Positions 1 through 8,955 are shown, counted from the first letter of the stretch. The stretch is 64,000 bases of DNA from Euzebyales bacterium (GCA_036374135.1 DASUUK010000088.1:1-64000); one strand, 5' to 3'. The notes: a model not told the origin generated them from the letters alone. Made by a program: numbers and translations.

Positions 1-165
1 CGCCGCGATCGCGAGCGGATGGCGGCGCACGAGCGCGAGCGGCAGGGTCGCGGCCAGCGCGAGCAGCAGCGCGTCGGGCGGCGCGCCGTCCGCCCGCAAC
101 GCGGTCTCGACGGTCGCGATCGCGCCGAGCGCGACGGCTACCGGCAGCGGCTTCACGTCCGTCAT
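1..165 (-). CDS. N-terminus of a membrane protein, probably a sensor histidine kinase (partial)
   Basis: Only the first 55 codons are present; the gene runs off the left edge. Reading leftward from an ATG at 165 it begins MTDVKPLPVAVALGAIATVE and contains two hydrophobic stretches separated by an acidic, proline-containing turn, followed by LPLALVRRHPLAIAA. That arrangement (short membrane hairpin, then L-x-RR-x-PL) is what I associate with the N-terminal membrane domain of actinobacterial NarL-partner histidine kinases. The kinase core is not visible, so this is a family-resemblance call. It is divergent from the ABC transporter at 268; kinases of this kind often sit beside DrrAB-type exporters, which fits. 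Confidence 0.45.
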   Translation of the reverse strand, partial: MTDVKPLPVAVALGAIATVETALRADGAPPDALLLALAATLPLALVRRHPLAIAA

Positions 166-254
166 TGTCTCCGACCGCCGCACGCCTGGCGTCCCCCGCC
201 AGAGGGACCCGCAAGATCGCTCCGGCGCGGGACGACAGCGCGCCGCGCGGGCCG

Positions 255-260
255 TAGCGT
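255..260 (+). promoter_or_regulatory. Candidate -10 box (TAGCGT) for the ABC transporter operon
   Basis: TAGCGT ends 7 nt before the ATG at 268. With a usual 6-8 nt from -10 to the transcription start, the mRNA would begin at or next to the start codon, i.e. be leaderless. No Shine-Dalgarno sequence is visible in the 7 nt gap. No convincing -35 box is seen. The same geometry recurs at other genes in this window (11925, 29824, 32635, 38396, 38501, 51481). Confidence 0.3.
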
Positions 261-267
261 CCTGGCC

Positions 268-1173
268 ATGATCGAGGTGCGCGACCTGCGCAAGTCCTAC
301 GGCCCGGTCGAGGCCGTCCGCGGCATCTCCTTCGACGTGCGGCGAGGCGAGGTGTTCGGGCTGCTGGGGCCGAACGGCGCGGGCAAGACCACGACGGTCG
401 AGATCCTCGAGGGCCATCGCACCCGTACCAGCGGCCGCGTGGAGGTCCTCGGGGTCGATCCCGGGCACGGGGGTCGCGAGCTCCGCGAACGGATCGGCAT
501 CGTCCTGCAGGAGGCGGGCGTCGACGACGAGTTCACCGTCCGCGAGCTCGTCACGCTGTACCGCGGGATGTACCCGCGGCGGCGGGCGGTCGACGAGCTG
601 ATCGAGCTCGTCGGCCTGGCCGACAAGGCCGACGCGCGCGTCAAGACGCTGTCGGGCGGGCAGCGGCGCCGGCTCGACCTCGCGTTGGGGCTCGTCGGCG
701 ACCCCGAGCTCATCTTCCTCGACGAGCCGACGACCGGGTTCGACCCGTCGGCGCGCCGACGGGCGTGGGAACTGGTCGACAACCTCAAGACGCTCGGCAG
801 GACCATCCTGCTGACGACCCACTACATGGACGAGGCGCAGCACCTCGCCGACCGGGTCGCTGTGATGGCGAAGGGCCGGCTGGTCGCCCTCGGCACGCCC
901 GACGAGCTGCGCGACGCACAGTCCGCGGACGCGGTGATCAGCTTCCGGCTGCCGGCCGACGCGCGAGCGGCGGATCTGCCCACGCTCGGCGCCGTCGACG
1001 TACTGGTCGCCGGGACCCAGATCACCGCCCACACGCCGACGCCGACGGCCACGCTCGCGACGCTGACCGCCTGGGCCGCCACCCGGCGCGTGGAGCTCGA
1101 GTCCCTGCGCCTGGACCGCCCCACCCTCGAGGACGTCTACCTGCGACTGATCGGCGAGCAAAGTGGCGGTTGA
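268..1173 (+). CDS. ABC transporter ATP-binding protein, DrrA/CcmA type
   Basis: Predicted cytoplasmic ATPase of 301 residues that would power the fused permease encoded next to it. The Walker A motif GPNGAGKTT is near residues 37-45, the signature LSGGQ near 131, and Walker B LIFLDEP near 150, followed by the switch region TTHYMDE. The C-terminal 80 residues form the small extension common in drug and ABC-2 exporters. ATG at 268 is chosen because homology starts there (MIEVRDLRKSYG) and a -10-like box lies just upstream; the open frame continues further upstream but with non-coding-like composition. The stop overlaps the permease start by 11 nt, indicating an operon. Substrate is unknown; export of a drug, lipid or polysaccharide is possible. 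Confidence 0.93.
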   Translation: MIEVRDLRKSYGPVEAVRGISFDVRRGEVFGLLGPNGAGKTTTVEILEGHRTRTSGRVEVLGVDPGHGGRELRERIGIVLQEAGVDDEFTVRELVTLYRGMYPRRRAVDELIELVGLADKADARVKTLSGGQRRRLDLALGLVGDPELIFLDEPTTGFDPSARRRAWELVDNLKTLGRTILLTTHYMDEAQHLADRVAVMAKGRLVALGTPDELRDAQSADAVISFRLPADARAADLPTLGAVDVLVAGTQITAHTPTPTATLATLTAWAATRRVELESLRLDRPTLEDVYLRLIGEQSGG

Positions 1174-2839
1174 GGCGCGCCCCGGTGCGGCCGTCGCGAC
1201 CGGTCGCCCGTCGCCGGCCGCGATGGTGTGGACGTTCCTGCGCTACGAGAACAGCACCTTCTGGCGCTCCCCGATCGCGGCGTTCTTCACGCTCATCTTC
1301 CCGCTGGTGTTCCTCGTGCTGCTGTCGGCCCTGATCGGCAACGAGGAGGTGCCCGACAGCGGAGGCCTGCGCGTGGCGCAGTTCCTCACGCCGGCGGTCG
1401 CGGCGTTCGCGGCGACGACGGCGTCGTTCACGTCGCTGGCGATCGGCGTCGTGATCGAGCGGGACGACGGGATCCTCAAACGCGTGCGTGGCACGCCGCT
1501 GGCGCCGTGGATGTACCTCGTGGCGCGCATCGGCTCGACCGTGTGGGTCGCGGTGCTGTCGGTCGCGCTGATGGTCGCCGTGGGCGTCGCATTCTTCGGT
1601 GTCGAGTTGATCGCGCGCACCGCTCCGGCGGCGGTGCTGACCGTCATTGTCGGCATCGGCTGCTTCGCGGCCCTGGGTCTGGCCGTCGTCACGGTCGCAC
1701 CGTCCCAGGGCGCCACGCAGGCGTTGACCAACGCGATCATCCTGCCGCTGGCGTTCATCTCCGACATCTTCTCGATCGGCCCGTTGCCGACGTGGCTGGA
1801 ACGCCTCGGCTGGTTCTTCCCGCTCAAGCACTTCGCCAACGCGCTGGCCGACACCTTCGATCCCTTCTCGACCGGCCCCCAGTTCGGTTGGGACCACCTG
1901 GCGGTCATGACGGCGTGGGGGGTGGCCGGTGCGCTGATCGCGTTGCGCTTCTTCCGCTGGGAGCCGGCACGCGCGGGCCGGCGCGCCGGACGACGGACGC
2001 CGGCGCGGGCGGGGCCTGCGCCGACGCCTGATCCCGCGCTGGTGCTGCGACCCGTCGACCAAGGGTCGCAACCGGGTGTGATCGGTCTGATCGCGCAGCA
2101 GACCGGCTACGCCACACGTGCGTTCTGGCGCGACACCGCCTCGGCGTTCTTCACCGTCGGCTTCCCGGTCATGCTGCTGCTCCTGCTGCCCGTCGTGTTC
2201 GGCGACCAGGAGATCGAGGCGCGCGGCGGCGTGCCCCTCACCCAGTTCCTCGCGGGCGTGCTCGCCGTGTTCGGTGCTGCCACCGCAGCGTACGCCGACT
2301 TCGCCGAGCGCGTCGCGCGTGCGCGCGACACGGGTGTGCTCAAGCGCATCCACGGCACGCCGCTGCCGGTGTGGGCGTTCATGACGGGGCGCATGACGTC
2401 GGCGATCGTCGTGGCGTTCGTCAGCCTGACCGTCACGATCACCGTCGGCGTGCTCGTGCACGACGTCGAGCTGGTCCCCCGGGCACTGCCGGGCCTCGCG
2501 ACGTCGGTCATCGTGGGCATCGCGTGCTTCGCCGCGCTCGGCCTGGCACTCGCGGCCGCCGCGCCGACCGCCCGGGCGGTCCCGGCCATAGCCAACGCGA
2601 CCCTGCTGCCGCTGGCGTTCTTCTCCGACATCTTCCTGATCGGCGACCTGCCGCGGTGGATGGACATCGTCGGATGGATCTTTCCGTTGAAGCACTTCGC
2701 GAACGCCGTGGCGGACGGGGTCAACCCGACCGTCCCGGGCGCGGGATTCTTCCCCGATCACCTCGCCGTGATGGCGGTGTGGGCCGTGGCGGCGTTCGTG
2801 GTGGCCCGACGGCGATGGACGTGGGAGCCGCGCACCTGA
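1163..2839 (+). CDS. ABC-2 type permease, two permease domains fused in tandem
   Basis: This 558-residue protein contains two complete ABC-2 permease units, roughly residues 15-270 and 312-555, joined by an Arg/Ala/Pro-rich linker. Each unit has about six membrane segments and the same landmarks: an N-terminal F-W-R-x-(S/T) before the first helix, LKR(V/I)(R/H)GTPL in the cytoplasmic loop, GI(G/A)CFAALGLA, ISDIF or FSDIF, and FPLKHFANA(L/V)AD near the C-terminus. ABC-2 permeases normally carry one unit and dimerise, so this looks like a natural pseudo-dimer made by gene duplication and fusion. GTG at 1163 overlaps the ATPase gene by 11 nt, implying translational coupling. Together they would make an exporter with two ATPase subunits per fused permease. 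Confidence 0.92.
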   Translation: MAVEARPGAAVATGRPSPAAMVWTFLRYENSTFWRSPIAAFFTLIFPLVFLVLLSALIGNEEVPDSGGLRVAQFLTPAVAAFAATTASFTSLAIGVVIERDDGILKRVRGTPLAPWMYLVARIGSTVWVAVLSVALMVAVGVAFFGVELIARTAPAAVLTVIVGIGCFAALGLAVVTVAPSQGATQALTNAIILPLAFISDIFSIGPLPTWLERLGWFFPLKHFANALADTFDPFSTGPQFGWDHLAVMTAWGVAGALIALRFFRWEPARAGRRAGRRTPARAGPAPTPDPALVLRPVDQGSQPGVIGLIAQQTGYATRAFWRDTASAFFTVGFPVMLLLLLPVVFGDQEIEARGGVPLTQFLAGVLAVFGAATAAYADFAERVARARDTGVLKRIHGTPLPVWAFMTGRMTSAIVVAFVSLTVTITVGVLVHDVELVPRALPGLATSVIVGIACFAALGLALAAAAPTARAVPAIANATLLPLAFFSDIFLIGDLPRWMDIVGWIFPLKHFANAVADGVNPTVPGAGFFPDHLAVMAVWAVAAFVVARRRWTWEPRT

Positions 2840-2849
2840 CGTACCTGGG

Positions 2850-3491
2850 TCACGATGCGGGCACCAGGCCCGCGGCGATCGCGCGGGTGCGGGGTGCCGA
2901 CGCGAGCCAGCCGCCGGCCAGGGCGTGACGCAGGTCGCCGACGCGGTCGAGGTCGGGACGCGCCGTCATGACAGCCGAGCGCAGGCCCAGGCGCTCCGCC
3001 TCGGCCAGCGTGTCGACCGCCGTGTGCGGCGTGCTCATCGGCACCGCCGTGAACAGCGATGGCGCAGACGTGCGCGTGCCCGCCAGCGTGTAGCCGCCGT
3101 CATCGGCGGGGCCGAGCACGAGATCGTGGTCGTCGAGCAGCGCGCTCGCCGATCGCAGTGCGGCGGCGTCGAGCGTCGGGCAGTCCGCGCCGACCAGCAG
3201 GACCCGCTCCGCGCGACCGTGCAGGGTGGTGTGCGCGTGGGCGAGGCGGGCTCCCAGGCCCTCACCGACCTGCGCGAGCAACAGCACGCCGGCCGGTCGC
3301 AGCGCATCGAGCACCGCACGGTCCCCCGCGTACGACCACCACACCTGCGCGCCGGTCGCCTGCGCCGCGGCGGTGACGTCGGCGAGCATCGCAGCCGCGA
3401 GGTCGGCTGCCTGCGCGGCGCTCAGGACGGGCTGCATCCGCGTCTTCACGCGCCCCGGCACCGGTGCCTTGGCGACGACGGCGATCGCCAC
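2850..3491 (-). CDS. DUF2064 / TIGR04282-type glycosyltransferase-like protein
   Basis: A 213-residue protein with the GT-A-like nucleotide-binding fold of the DUF2064 family. It starts with VAKAPVPGRVKTRM, the sugar-nucleotide-binding motif, and has LLVGADCPTLD and LVLGPADDGGY, which give the metal-binding acidic positions. Biochemical function is not established for most members; transfer of a sugar or nucleotidyl group is inferred from fold. GTG at 3491 is picked because the conserved N-terminus starts directly after it; no ATG is close. It lies 20 nt downstream of the YfhO-like membrane protein on the same strand and probably shares its transcript. It converges on the ABC permease with 10 nt between the stops. 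Confidence 0.85.
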   Translation of the reverse strand: MAIAVVAKAPVPGRVKTRMQPVLSAAQAADLAAAMLADVTAAAQATGAQVWWSYAGDRAVLDALRPAGVLLLAQVGEGLGARLAHAHTTLHGRAERVLLVGADCPTLDAAALRSASALLDDHDLVLGPADDGGYTLAGTRTSAPSLFTAVPMSTPHTAVDTLAEAERLGLRSAVMTARPDLDRVGDLRHALAGGWLASAPRTRAIAAGLVPAS

Positions 3492-3511
3492 CTCACAGCC
3501 CGTCCCCCGGC

Positions 3512-5758
3512 TCACACGCGCCGTGCCCGGTGCGCCAGGTGGACGCCCGCGGCAGCGAGTGCGAGCGCGGTCGCCAGGGCGACTGCGAGGCCGACGTGCA
3601 GGACGGCGTCGTCGGTGTGCAGGACGATCCGGTGGAGCCCGGCCGGGACGGCGACGCCACGGAGCACGTCGTCGACCACGACCACGTCGGCGGGACGTCC
3701 GTCGATCGTCGCGCGCCACAGCGGGTGGTGGATCTCGGAGACGACGAGCAATGCGTCGCCGCTCGCGTCGACCGCGATGTCGAGGCTGTCGGTGGTCCTC
3801 CCGACGACCTCGGCGGTACCGCCCCCGTCGGGGTCCAACGGCGGTGGTGCGCCCGTCAGCAGCGCCGTCGTGCGCGGGTCGACGTCGCCCGCGGTGATCA
3901 GGTCGAGCGCGTCGCCGGGCGCGACGCGGCGCGCATCGTGGACCAGCCACGTGCGCGGCAGCGCGTCGGGGTTCTCGAGCACACGCACACGGCGGTCGGC
4001 GAACACCTGGGGCCATGTGGCCATCCGCTCTCCGACGAGGCCGGGGTCGCGATGGTCGATGCTGCGGTTGAGCACCACCCACCGTCCGTTGAGCAGATCG
4101 AAGGCGCCGCGGTCGAAGGCCACCGGGAACAGGTTGGCCACGTGGTGGTCCTGCCCGCGACCGTTGCCGGCCGTGATCAGGTCGTCGAAGCGCGCGACGT
4201 GGATCGGGTTGTAGCCCTGGACGTGCTCGAGACCGAGCAGCATGCCTTCGTTGTGGGCCTCGATCGCCTGCACGCTCGGGTACTGCCAGAAGAAGAAGTA
4301 CGACGCGGACACGACCGACCCGTCATCACGTGCGACCGGCGTGAACGCGGCGTACCGGCCGATCCGGCCGCGATCCCTCTCCCGCTGGAGGAACGCGCCG
4401 GCGGCGGACGGCTCGTAGAAGCTCGCGACATCGATGCGCCGGAGCAGATCCGGGTTGCGCTCCGCCTCGAGCGCGCGGCCGATCTCGAGCACGTTGGCGA
4501 TCGTGAGCTCTGCCGCGAGGACGGCGATGAGCGCGACCGCGACCATCCGGGGCGCGACCCGCGGCACCCGCAACCGGGCGACCGTCACGCCGACGAGCAA
4601 CGCGATGGTCGGATGGGCGATCAGCACCGCGCGTTGTGGGGCGTGCGTGAGCACCCGGTCGACGCCGGGCAACGCGAGCAGCGGCGCGTTGAGCGGCGTG
4701 ACCATAGGCAGGGTGAGGATCAGCGCGCCCGCGACGATGCCTCCGAGCAGCCAGGTCAGGCGGTCGCGGCGGGCGATGAACAGCGCGACCACCGCGAGTG
4801 CGAGTGGCAGTGCGCCCACGTGCCAGATGCCCGGTCGCACCAGCTCGATCCAGTCGGTCGGCGCCCATCCGCCGTGCCAGCTCGTGATGCTCTGGCCCGG
4901 GTACCCACCCGCGAGGTTGGTGGTGGGGTTGACCTGCAGGCGTGGCCACACGACGGGCGCCGACAGGCCAAGGCCGAGGAGCGTCAGCACGCCGGCGTTG
5001 AGCGCGAGCGTGCGCACCCGGTCGCGCCATGGCCGCTCGGCGAGCAGCGCGCGACCGGTCAGCCACGCGGTCGCCAGGATCAGGACGTACAGCGTCCCCT
5101 GGCCGAGCCATCCGCCGGCGATCTGGCTGAGCGCGACGCCGGCGACCGCCCACGCGCCGACACGACGGACACCGCGTGTGACCAGCGCGCGGTCCAGTCC
5201 GAGCAGCAGCCACGGGATCCACGCCTCGACGGAGACGAACGCCACGCAGCACATGTTGCGCTGGAAGACGAATCCGTTGAATGTCGCCGTGACGGCGGCC
5301 GCGACCGCTGCGGCCACCGGGAGCCGCAACGAACGCGCCAGCACGTAGGTTCCCACTGCGATCAGCAGCAACTGCGCGATGAGGTAGATGTGCACCGCGG
5401 GGGCGAGATCGAGGAGCCCGAACGGCAGCATCACCGGGAGGTAGCCCCAGCCCGACAGCGGATCGCCGGCCGACGGCATGCCGGCGAACACACTGGGGTT
5501 CCACTGCGGGATCGCCCCGGTCGCCAACTGCTCCCCCAGCCACCCGTACCAGGGGATGAACTGCGTCGCGACGTCCATGCCGACCAGCACGCCGTCACGG
5601 TGGGTCACCAGGTGGGCGGCCACCACCAGCAGGGCCAGGCCGGGCAGCGCCACGGCATCACGACGGTCGTCGAGCACGGCCCCGGGGCGATCATCACCAG
5701 GAGCGCGCGGGACCGCAGCGGGACCGCCGACGCGCCCGCGTAGAGGCGCGACGGTCAT
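3512..5758 (-). CDS. YfhO-family large membrane protein (putative glycosyltransferase, GT-C-like)
   Basis: A 748-residue integral membrane protein with about 12 helices in the first two thirds, then a soluble C-terminal part and a final membrane helix ending in an Arg-rich tail. Near the N-terminus, LVGMDVATQFIPWYGWLGEQL followed by IPQWNPSVFAGMP is the typical first extracellular loop of YfhO-like proteins, which carry an Asp in the GT-C catalytic position. Related proteins are implicated in glycosylating cell-wall polymers or lipids; the substrate here is unknown. ATG at 5758 is preceded by GGGAGG at good spacing, and upstream sequence lacks coding character. The gene heads a two-gene unit with the DUF2064 protein. 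Confidence 0.82.
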   Translation of the reverse strand: MTVAPLRGRVGGPAAVPRAPGDDRPGAVLDDRRDAVALPGLALLVVAAHLVTHRDGVLVGMDVATQFIPWYGWLGEQLATGAIPQWNPSVFAGMPSAGDPLSGWGYLPVMLPFGLLDLAPAVHIYLIAQLLLIAVGTYVLARSLRLPVAAAVAAAVTATFNGFVFQRNMCCVAFVSVEAWIPWLLLGLDRALVTRGVRRVGAWAVAGVALSQIAGGWLGQGTLYVLILATAWLTGRALLAERPWRDRVRTLALNAGVLTLLGLGLSAPVVWPRLQVNPTTNLAGGYPGQSITSWHGGWAPTDWIELVRPGIWHVGALPLALAVVALFIARRDRLTWLLGGIVAGALILTLPMVTPLNAPLLALPGVDRVLTHAPQRAVLIAHPTIALLVGVTVARLRVPRVAPRMVAVALIAVLAAELTIANVLEIGRALEAERNPDLLRRIDVASFYEPSAAGAFLQRERDRGRIGRYAAFTPVARDDGSVVSASYFFFWQYPSVQAIEAHNEGMLLGLEHVQGYNPIHVARFDDLITAGNGRGQDHHVANLFPVAFDRGAFDLLNGRWVVLNRSIDHRDPGLVGERMATWPQVFADRRVRVLENPDALPRTWLVHDARRVAPGDALDLITAGDVDPRTTALLTGAPPPLDPDGGGTAEVVGRTTDSLDIAVDASGDALLVVSEIHHPLWRATIDGRPADVVVVDDVLRGVAVPAGLHRIVLHTDDAVLHVGLAVALATALALAAAGVHLAHRARRV

Positions 5759-6001
5759 GCCGGGCGCCTCCCGTGCGCTCCTGCACCGAACCAGGGAAGC
5801 GCCCACGCCAACCGGCGGGTGAGCACCATGGCCGCGAGCGTAGCCCGGCACACGGTGCACGCGACGACGGCCCCCGGTGACCGTTCGCGAATCTTTCGAG
5901 ACCCGGCGTGGACCCGCATGTGCTCCACATCGCACTTCCGGCGGCGGCGTCGGCACGGTACTTTGGAGCTCGAAGGTCGGGACCAGCGCGAAGGAGCCCG
6001 C
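5759..6001. other. Divergent intergenic region between the YfhO gene and the small ORF
   Basis: This 243 bp stretch separates leftward and rightward units and probably contains promoters for both. On the plus strand TACTTT (5958-5963) is a possible -10 box with only a poor -35 (TTCCGG) 17 nt before it. The leftward ribosome site GGGAGG lies at its left end. I see no RNA gene or clear inverted repeat. Confidence 0.4.
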
Positions 6002-6154
6002 ATGGACCTCGGACGACCTGTCGCACGTCATCACATCCGTCGGCCGCACGAGCTGCGGGAGTTCGAGGAGATGGAGGAGATCCTCGTGGACACCGCGGCC
6101 GATGACGAGCCTGCGGACGACCAGCCCGTCGGCTCGGAGCCCTCGGAGCGCTAG
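6002..6154 (+). CDS. Small acidic hypothetical protein (50 residues)
   Basis: MDLGRPVARHHIRRP begins a 50-residue frame that turns acidic (EFEEMEEILVD, then DDEPADDQP) and stops at 6154. Support for it being real is AAGGAG five nt before the ATG, position as first gene of a rightward group, and a gap of only 18 nt to the next gene. A basic N-terminus followed by an acidic tail would suit a small regulatory or partner protein, but I recognise no family. Reading it as part of the leader of the downstream gene is the alternative. Confidence 0.5.
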   Translation: MDLGRPVARHHIRRPHELREFEEMEEILVDTAADDEPADDQPVGSEPSER

Positions 6155-6172
6155 ACCAACCGGCTACGCATC

Positions 6173-6904
6173 GTGGAGACGCTGTTCAGTCTGACGGTGC
6201 TGGCACTGCCCCTGCTCGCGCGCGGGCTGGCCGAGGCCGTGCAACGGCGCGCCCGGCGGGGCGCGTGGTCCGGCCACGACCCCACGGCCGGCCTCGATGC
6301 GTTCCGCGGACACAAGATCGCGCAGTTGATCGTCGGTCCGGGCGACGATGCATGGCTCGCCGGCGTGACGAGCCTGCGGTACGGCGTCGACGAGCTCGCG
6401 AACTGCCGTCGCCGCGGCTGTGCGCCACCGGGCCTCGACTGCCGCTGCGGCTTCTACGCCTTCGCCGACCGTGACCGTGCCGTGGAACTGCTCGGCCAGT
6501 TGGGCGCCCGGCACCCGGCGCGCAGCTACGTCCTGCTGACGGTCGACCTCGACGGCGACGTGCTCGAGTACGAGCTCGGCTACCGTGCGCAACGCCAGCG
6601 GGTGCTGCGCATCGAGATCCCCGACGTGTGCGCCCGCTGCCTGCGCGACGGCTACCTCCGCCCGCCGACGACGTTCGTGGCCCACCCCCACTTCCGGGGC
6701 GAGCAGCTGCTGTACGAACGCACGCTCGCGGCACGGATCGCGCTACCGCTGGGCAGCGCACCTGTGCGTCCAGTCTGCGACCAGCACCTGCCCGTGGGAC
6801 CGTCGCGGCGTTTCACGCTGCTCGAGCTGCGCGGTGTGCTGGGCACGGAGGTCACGCTGCTGCCCGACGCCGACCTGTCGGCACCCGGTGCGGCGGCCGC
6901 GTGA
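6173..6904 (+). CDS. Conserved hypothetical protein with a C-x-CGFYA cysteine motif
   Basis: A 243-residue protein starting at GTG 6173. An N-terminal hydrophobic stretch (about residues 4-17) is followed by a soluble domain. The most distinctive feature is a cysteine cluster near residues 78-95: ANCRRRGC, then DCRCGFYAF. A second pair, CARCL, lies near residue 148, and C-DQHLP further on. I recall an uncharacterised actinobacterial family with a CRCGxYA signature, but its role is unknown to me. Bound metal or a redox site is an inference from the cysteines only. It follows the small acidic ORF by 18 nt. No enzyme motif is recognised. Confidence 0.75.
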   Translation: METLFSLTVLALPLLARGLAEAVQRRARRGAWSGHDPTAGLDAFRGHKIAQLIVGPGDDAWLAGVTSLRYGVDELANCRRRGCAPPGLDCRCGFYAFADRDRAVELLGQLGARHPARSYVLLTVDLDGDVLEYELGYRAQRQRVLRIEIPDVCARCLRDGYLRPPTTFVAHPHFRGEQLLYERTLAARIALPLGSAPVRPVCDQHLPVGPSRRFTLLELRGVLGTEVTLLPDADLSAPGAAAA

Positions 6905-7092
6905 CCGCCTCGTCGCCGCCCGCCTCGGGCCTCACGAGCCCGCGACGGGCGTGCACACGCGCCGAAGCGACTACGCAGCGGATCGGCCGCGCTACGTGGT
7001 GAAGCGTGTCTTCTCAGTGCTCCCAGAAGGCGGTTACCATGCCGTTTCCCGCCGGGATCTGGAGCGGTACGAGATGGTGACGGGCTGAACAC

Positions 7093-8949
7093 GTGCAGGA
7101 GAGGGTCGAACCGAACACGCGACGATCCTGGCTGCTCCGGGGGGCGGTCGCCCTGTCGGCGATCGTGCTCGGTGTCCTGGTCGGCTTCGCGCTCGTCGGC
7201 TTCGACATCGTGGATCGCAGCGAGACCACGTCGACGGCCGAGGTCGGGTCGACCGCCTCGCAGTCGCCCGACGCATCGTGCCCGTCCGCGGAGCAAGCCG
7301 AACTGGTCGTCGCCGCCGCACCCGAGATCGCAGCTGCGGTGCGCAACATCGCCCGTGAGGCCGCGGAGCGGGCCTCGCTGCGCTGCGTCCAGATCGAGGT
7401 CCGTGGCGTCGCACCACCCACGGTGCGTGATGCGCTGAGTCGCGGATGGAACACGGAGAGCGACGGACCGGCGCCGCACGTATGGATCCCCACGACGTCG
7501 ACCGAGCTCGCGCTGGCGGCGGGCACGCGCGGCGTCGGCGACATGCTCGACGTGTCCGACGCGCCGTCGGTCGCGCGGTCGCCCTCCGTCATCGCGATGC
7601 CGCAGCCGATGGCCGACGAGCTGGGGTGGCCGGAGGCGGGCCTGTCGTGGGAGACTGTCGCGAACCTGTCGGCGGCCGACAACGCATGGGCGGAGCGGGA
7701 CCGCGAACAGTGGGGGGCGTTCCGCATCAGCCTGGTGGAGAACGTCGCGGCGGAACCGACGATCTCCGCCGTGTCCGCGCTGACGCGAGCGGTCGGCGCG
7801 CTGCCGACCGGCGACACGGAGCAGTCCGAGGAGGCCCGCTTCGAGGCGCAGGCGCAGCTCCTGCTCCTCGAGCGTCGCGTCGAGTACCTCGGGACCACGA
7901 CCAACGAGCAGCTCGAACAGCTACGTGCGGTGGACGAGAACGACGAGCTGCTGCGGACCGTGTCGGCGATCCCGCTGACCGAGCAGATGGTGTGGCTGTA
8001 CAACGGCGGAGGACGGAGCGCGGCCCCGGACACCCCGCTGGCCGTGTGGTACCCGGAGGACGGCGCGTCGGATGCCGACTACCCGTTCGCGCGGCTGCAG
8101 GTCCCTTGGGCCGACGAGGGGTCCGACGAAGCGGCGGCGGCGCTGCTCGAGGCGATGCAGGCCCCGGAGGGTGCCGAGCGCCTCGCCGCCGCCGGGTTCC
8201 GCGGCAGCTCGCGCGAGACGACCCCCGAGCTGATCGAGGCCGGCGGCATGCGCCCGGACCTGGCGCCACCGGAGCCCGAGCCGGTGCCCGCGCTGATCGT
8301 CGGTCCGTTGACCGAGGCGTGGCGCGGACTGAGCCAGACCGGCAACCTGCTCGCTGTCATCGACGTGTCGGGCTCGATGGTCACCGAGGTGCCGGGCACG
8401 GGCGCAAGTCGCCTGGAGCTGTCGGCGCAGGGCATGGCGGCCGGCATCCAGCTGCTCGACCCTGCCTCGTCGGCCGGCATCTGGGAGTTCTCGACCCGCC
8501 TGAACGGTGACCAGGACCATCGCGAGCTCGTGCCCCTCGGCCAGCTCAGCGATCAGTTCCGGGCCGGGACCCGTCAGCAGGCGGCGGTCGCGGCCATCCG
8601 GGGACTGCAGCCCCGTGAGGACACCGGCCTGTTCGACACGATCGCCGCGAGCTACGAGCACATGCTCGACAACTACGAGACCGGACGTCTCAACGCCGTG
8701 ATCTTCTTCACCGACGGCCAGAACGACGATGACGACGGCATCTCGCTCCAGCAGCTGCAGGCCCGGCTGCGGGATCTCGTGGACCCGCAACGGCCGGTGC
8801 TGTTCATCGGCGTCGGCTACGGACCGGAGGCCGACTTCGGGACCCTCGAGTCGGTCACCGCCATCACCGGCGGCAGGCTGTACGAGCTCGACCGGCCCGA
8901 GGACATCCGCAACGTGTTCATCGACGTGCAGACCGGCGACCTCGGCTGA
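7093..8949 (+). CDS. Membrane-anchored extracellular protein: solute-binding-like domain fused to a VWA domain
   Basis: A 618-residue protein with a single N-terminal membrane helix (about residues 13-37) and an outside domain in two parts. Residues about 60-395 resemble a periplasmic-binding-protein fold of the SBP_bac_11 kind. The C-terminal part is a von Willebrand factor A domain with a complete MIDAS start, DVSGS, at residues 424-428, and later FFTDGQND. VWA domains bind protein ligands through a metal, so a surface adhesion or assembly role is likely; the fusion itself is seen in other actinobacteria. GTG at 7093 is the first start after an in-frame stop, with a weak ribosome site. It converges on the exonuclease gene with 6 nt between stops. 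Confidence 0.85.
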   Translation: MQERVEPNTRRSWLLRGAVALSAIVLGVLVGFALVGFDIVDRSETTSTAEVGSTASQSPDASCPSAEQAELVVAAAPEIAAAVRNIAREAAERASLRCVQIEVRGVAPPTVRDALSRGWNTESDGPAPHVWIPTTSTELALAAGTRGVGDMLDVSDAPSVARSPSVIAMPQPMADELGWPEAGLSWETVANLSAADNAWAERDREQWGAFRISLVENVAAEPTISAVSALTRAVGALPTGDTEQSEEARFEAQAQLLLLERRVEYLGTTTNEQLEQLRAVDENDELLRTVSAIPLTEQMVWLYNGGGRSAAPDTPLAVWYPEDGASDADYPFARLQVPWADEGSDEAAAALLEAMQAPEGAERLAAAGFRGSSRETTPELIEAGGMRPDLAPPEPEPVPALIVGPLTEAWRGLSQTGNLLAVIDVSGSMVTEVPGTGASRLELSAQGMAAGIQLLDPASSAGIWEFSTRLNGDQDHRELVPLGQLSDQFRAGTRQQAAVAAIRGLQPREDTGLFDTIAASYEHMLDNYETGRLNAVIFFTDGQNDDDDGISLQQLQARLRDLVDPQRPVLFIGVGYGPEADFGTLESVTAITGGRLYELDRPEDIRNVFIDVQTGDLG

Positions 8950-8955
8950 CCGCTG

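Noticed and set aside
1022-2761. 579-codon open frame antisense to the ABC permease, and similar long Arg/Gly/Asp-rich frames elsewhere (for example 32595-35306 on the plus strand)
   Set aside because: Third-position GC of a high-GC gene opens long antisense frames; their composition is low-complexity and no motif is present, while the gene on the other strand has clear homology.
5884-5898. 11 bp TCGCGAATCTT shared (inverted) with 21353-21367, each in a divergent intergenic region
   Set aside because: One pair of 11-mers among thousands of comparisons in 64 kb is expected by chance, and flanks do not align well.
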